A stretch of 64,000 nucleotides of DNA from Neomegalonema sp. GTDB lineage: Bacteria; Pseudomonadota; Alphaproteobacteria; Rhodobacterales; Rhodobacteraceae. Position numbers and translations under genes: made by a program. The notes beneath the pieces were generated by a model. It did no database searches. It was not told the DNA's origin and saw only the letters and a list, made by a program, of their open reading frames with translations. Location of the stretch: assembly GCA_022760435.1 (NCBI GenBank), contig JALEFY010000030.1:1-64000 (forward strand). Direction: 5' to 3'. Shown here piece by piece: positions 63,848 through 64,000 of the stretch (positions within the stretch are counted from its first letter, which is position 1; the number at the start of each line of letters is the position of its first letter).

Positions 63848-64000
63848 CGCCAAACATCGTAACTTAATGCGTGATTCGTCGCCTTTTCGGCGGATCGCGT
63901 TACGTGTCATCTTGGGATGTGTGTCGTCATCTTGGGATTTTGTGATCCTGACATGTTGTCTAGGGGTCGTGGCCAGGGGTAGTGGGATGAGCGGGTTCAA

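Noticed and set aside
63987-64000. A partial gene beginning MSGF at the window edge
   Set aside because: Only four codons are visible, too few to support.

Overview
The window is high-GC chromosomal DNA from an alphaproteobacterium, most likely a member of the Rhodobacterales (Paracoccaceae/Roseobacteraceae). The evidence is gene order and gene content: hemC-hemD-Mic60-hemY next to a divergent tsaD, the tig-clpP-clpX-lon chaperone/protease stretch, an alphaproteobacterial pca cluster with a LysR-type PcaQ, and FnrL-like operator sequences. The osmolyte genes and mscL suit a marine or saline habitat. I see no integrase, transposase, phage or CRISPR, so this looks like resident chromosome with accessory metabolic blocks between conserved housekeeping genes.

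Layout. (1) 0.2-2.7 kb: a ChrA-type chromate transporter and an AEC-family permease. (2) 2.6-9.5 kb: the protocatechuate branch of the beta-ketoadipate pathway (pcaC-pcaH-pcaG-BKACE-pobA-pcaD-pcaB) divergent from pcaQ; a BKACE/DUF849 enzyme sits where pcaIJ/pcaF might be expected. (3) 10-13.5 kb: a pectate lyase fused to RTX calcium-binding repeats, and a Tat-exported alpha/beta hydrolase. (4) 13.6-26.1 kb: a respiration and sulfur block with an octaheme tetrathionate-reductase-family cytochrome and its cytochrome b partner, divergent from a SLAC1/TehA-like channel gene overlapping cydDC, then cydABX, then a membrane protein, a periplasmic DsrE-like protein and a periplasmic rhodanese. FNR/CRP-type palindromes precede both the tehA-cydDC and the cydA transcription units. 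(5) 26.2-26.9 kb: a noncoding array of three ~160-bp repeats with imperfect terminal inverted repeats. (6) 26.9-33.4 kb: yciI, tsaD, hemC, hemD, a Mic60/mitofilin homologue and hemY. (7) 33.5-40.6 kb: tRNA-Thr(CGU), tig, clpP, clpX, lon and tRNA-Val(UAC). (8) 41-48 kb: an orphan ferric-iron binding protein, an FNT-family channel, and a PQQ-dehydrogenase accessory set (beta-propeller, two binding-protein-like proteins, cytochrome c-550 PedF, cupredoxin) with no PQQ dehydrogenase in view. (9) 48-57 kb: proline iminopeptidase, ubiG, azlCD, mscL, a lipoprotein, a YchJ-family protein, a Bcr/CflA transporter and a Cache chemoreceptor. (10) 57-60.5 kb: gpsA-HAD phosphatase-ggpS, a translationally coupled operon predicted to make the osmolyte glucosylglycerol. 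(11) 60.5-63.7 kb: an MFS transporter, a TPR protein and TerC.

How the genes fit together. PobA makes protocatechuate from 4-hydroxybenzoate, PcaHG opens the ring, PcaB, PcaC and PcaD carry it to 3-oxoadipate, and the BKACE could cleave that directly with acetyl-CoA. The 13.6-26 kb block combines a low-oxygen quinol oxidase and its assembly exporter with periplasmic sulfur-handling proteins, which suggests respiratory flexibility and defence against reactive sulfur or nitrogen species at low oxygen. In the last block GpsA would supply sn-glycerol-3-phosphate, GgpS would glucosylate it and the HAD enzyme would dephosphorylate the product.

Short tandem repeats recur in intergenic DNA throughout the window (24-bp, 15-bp, 16-bp, 87-bp, 36-bp and ~235-bp periods).
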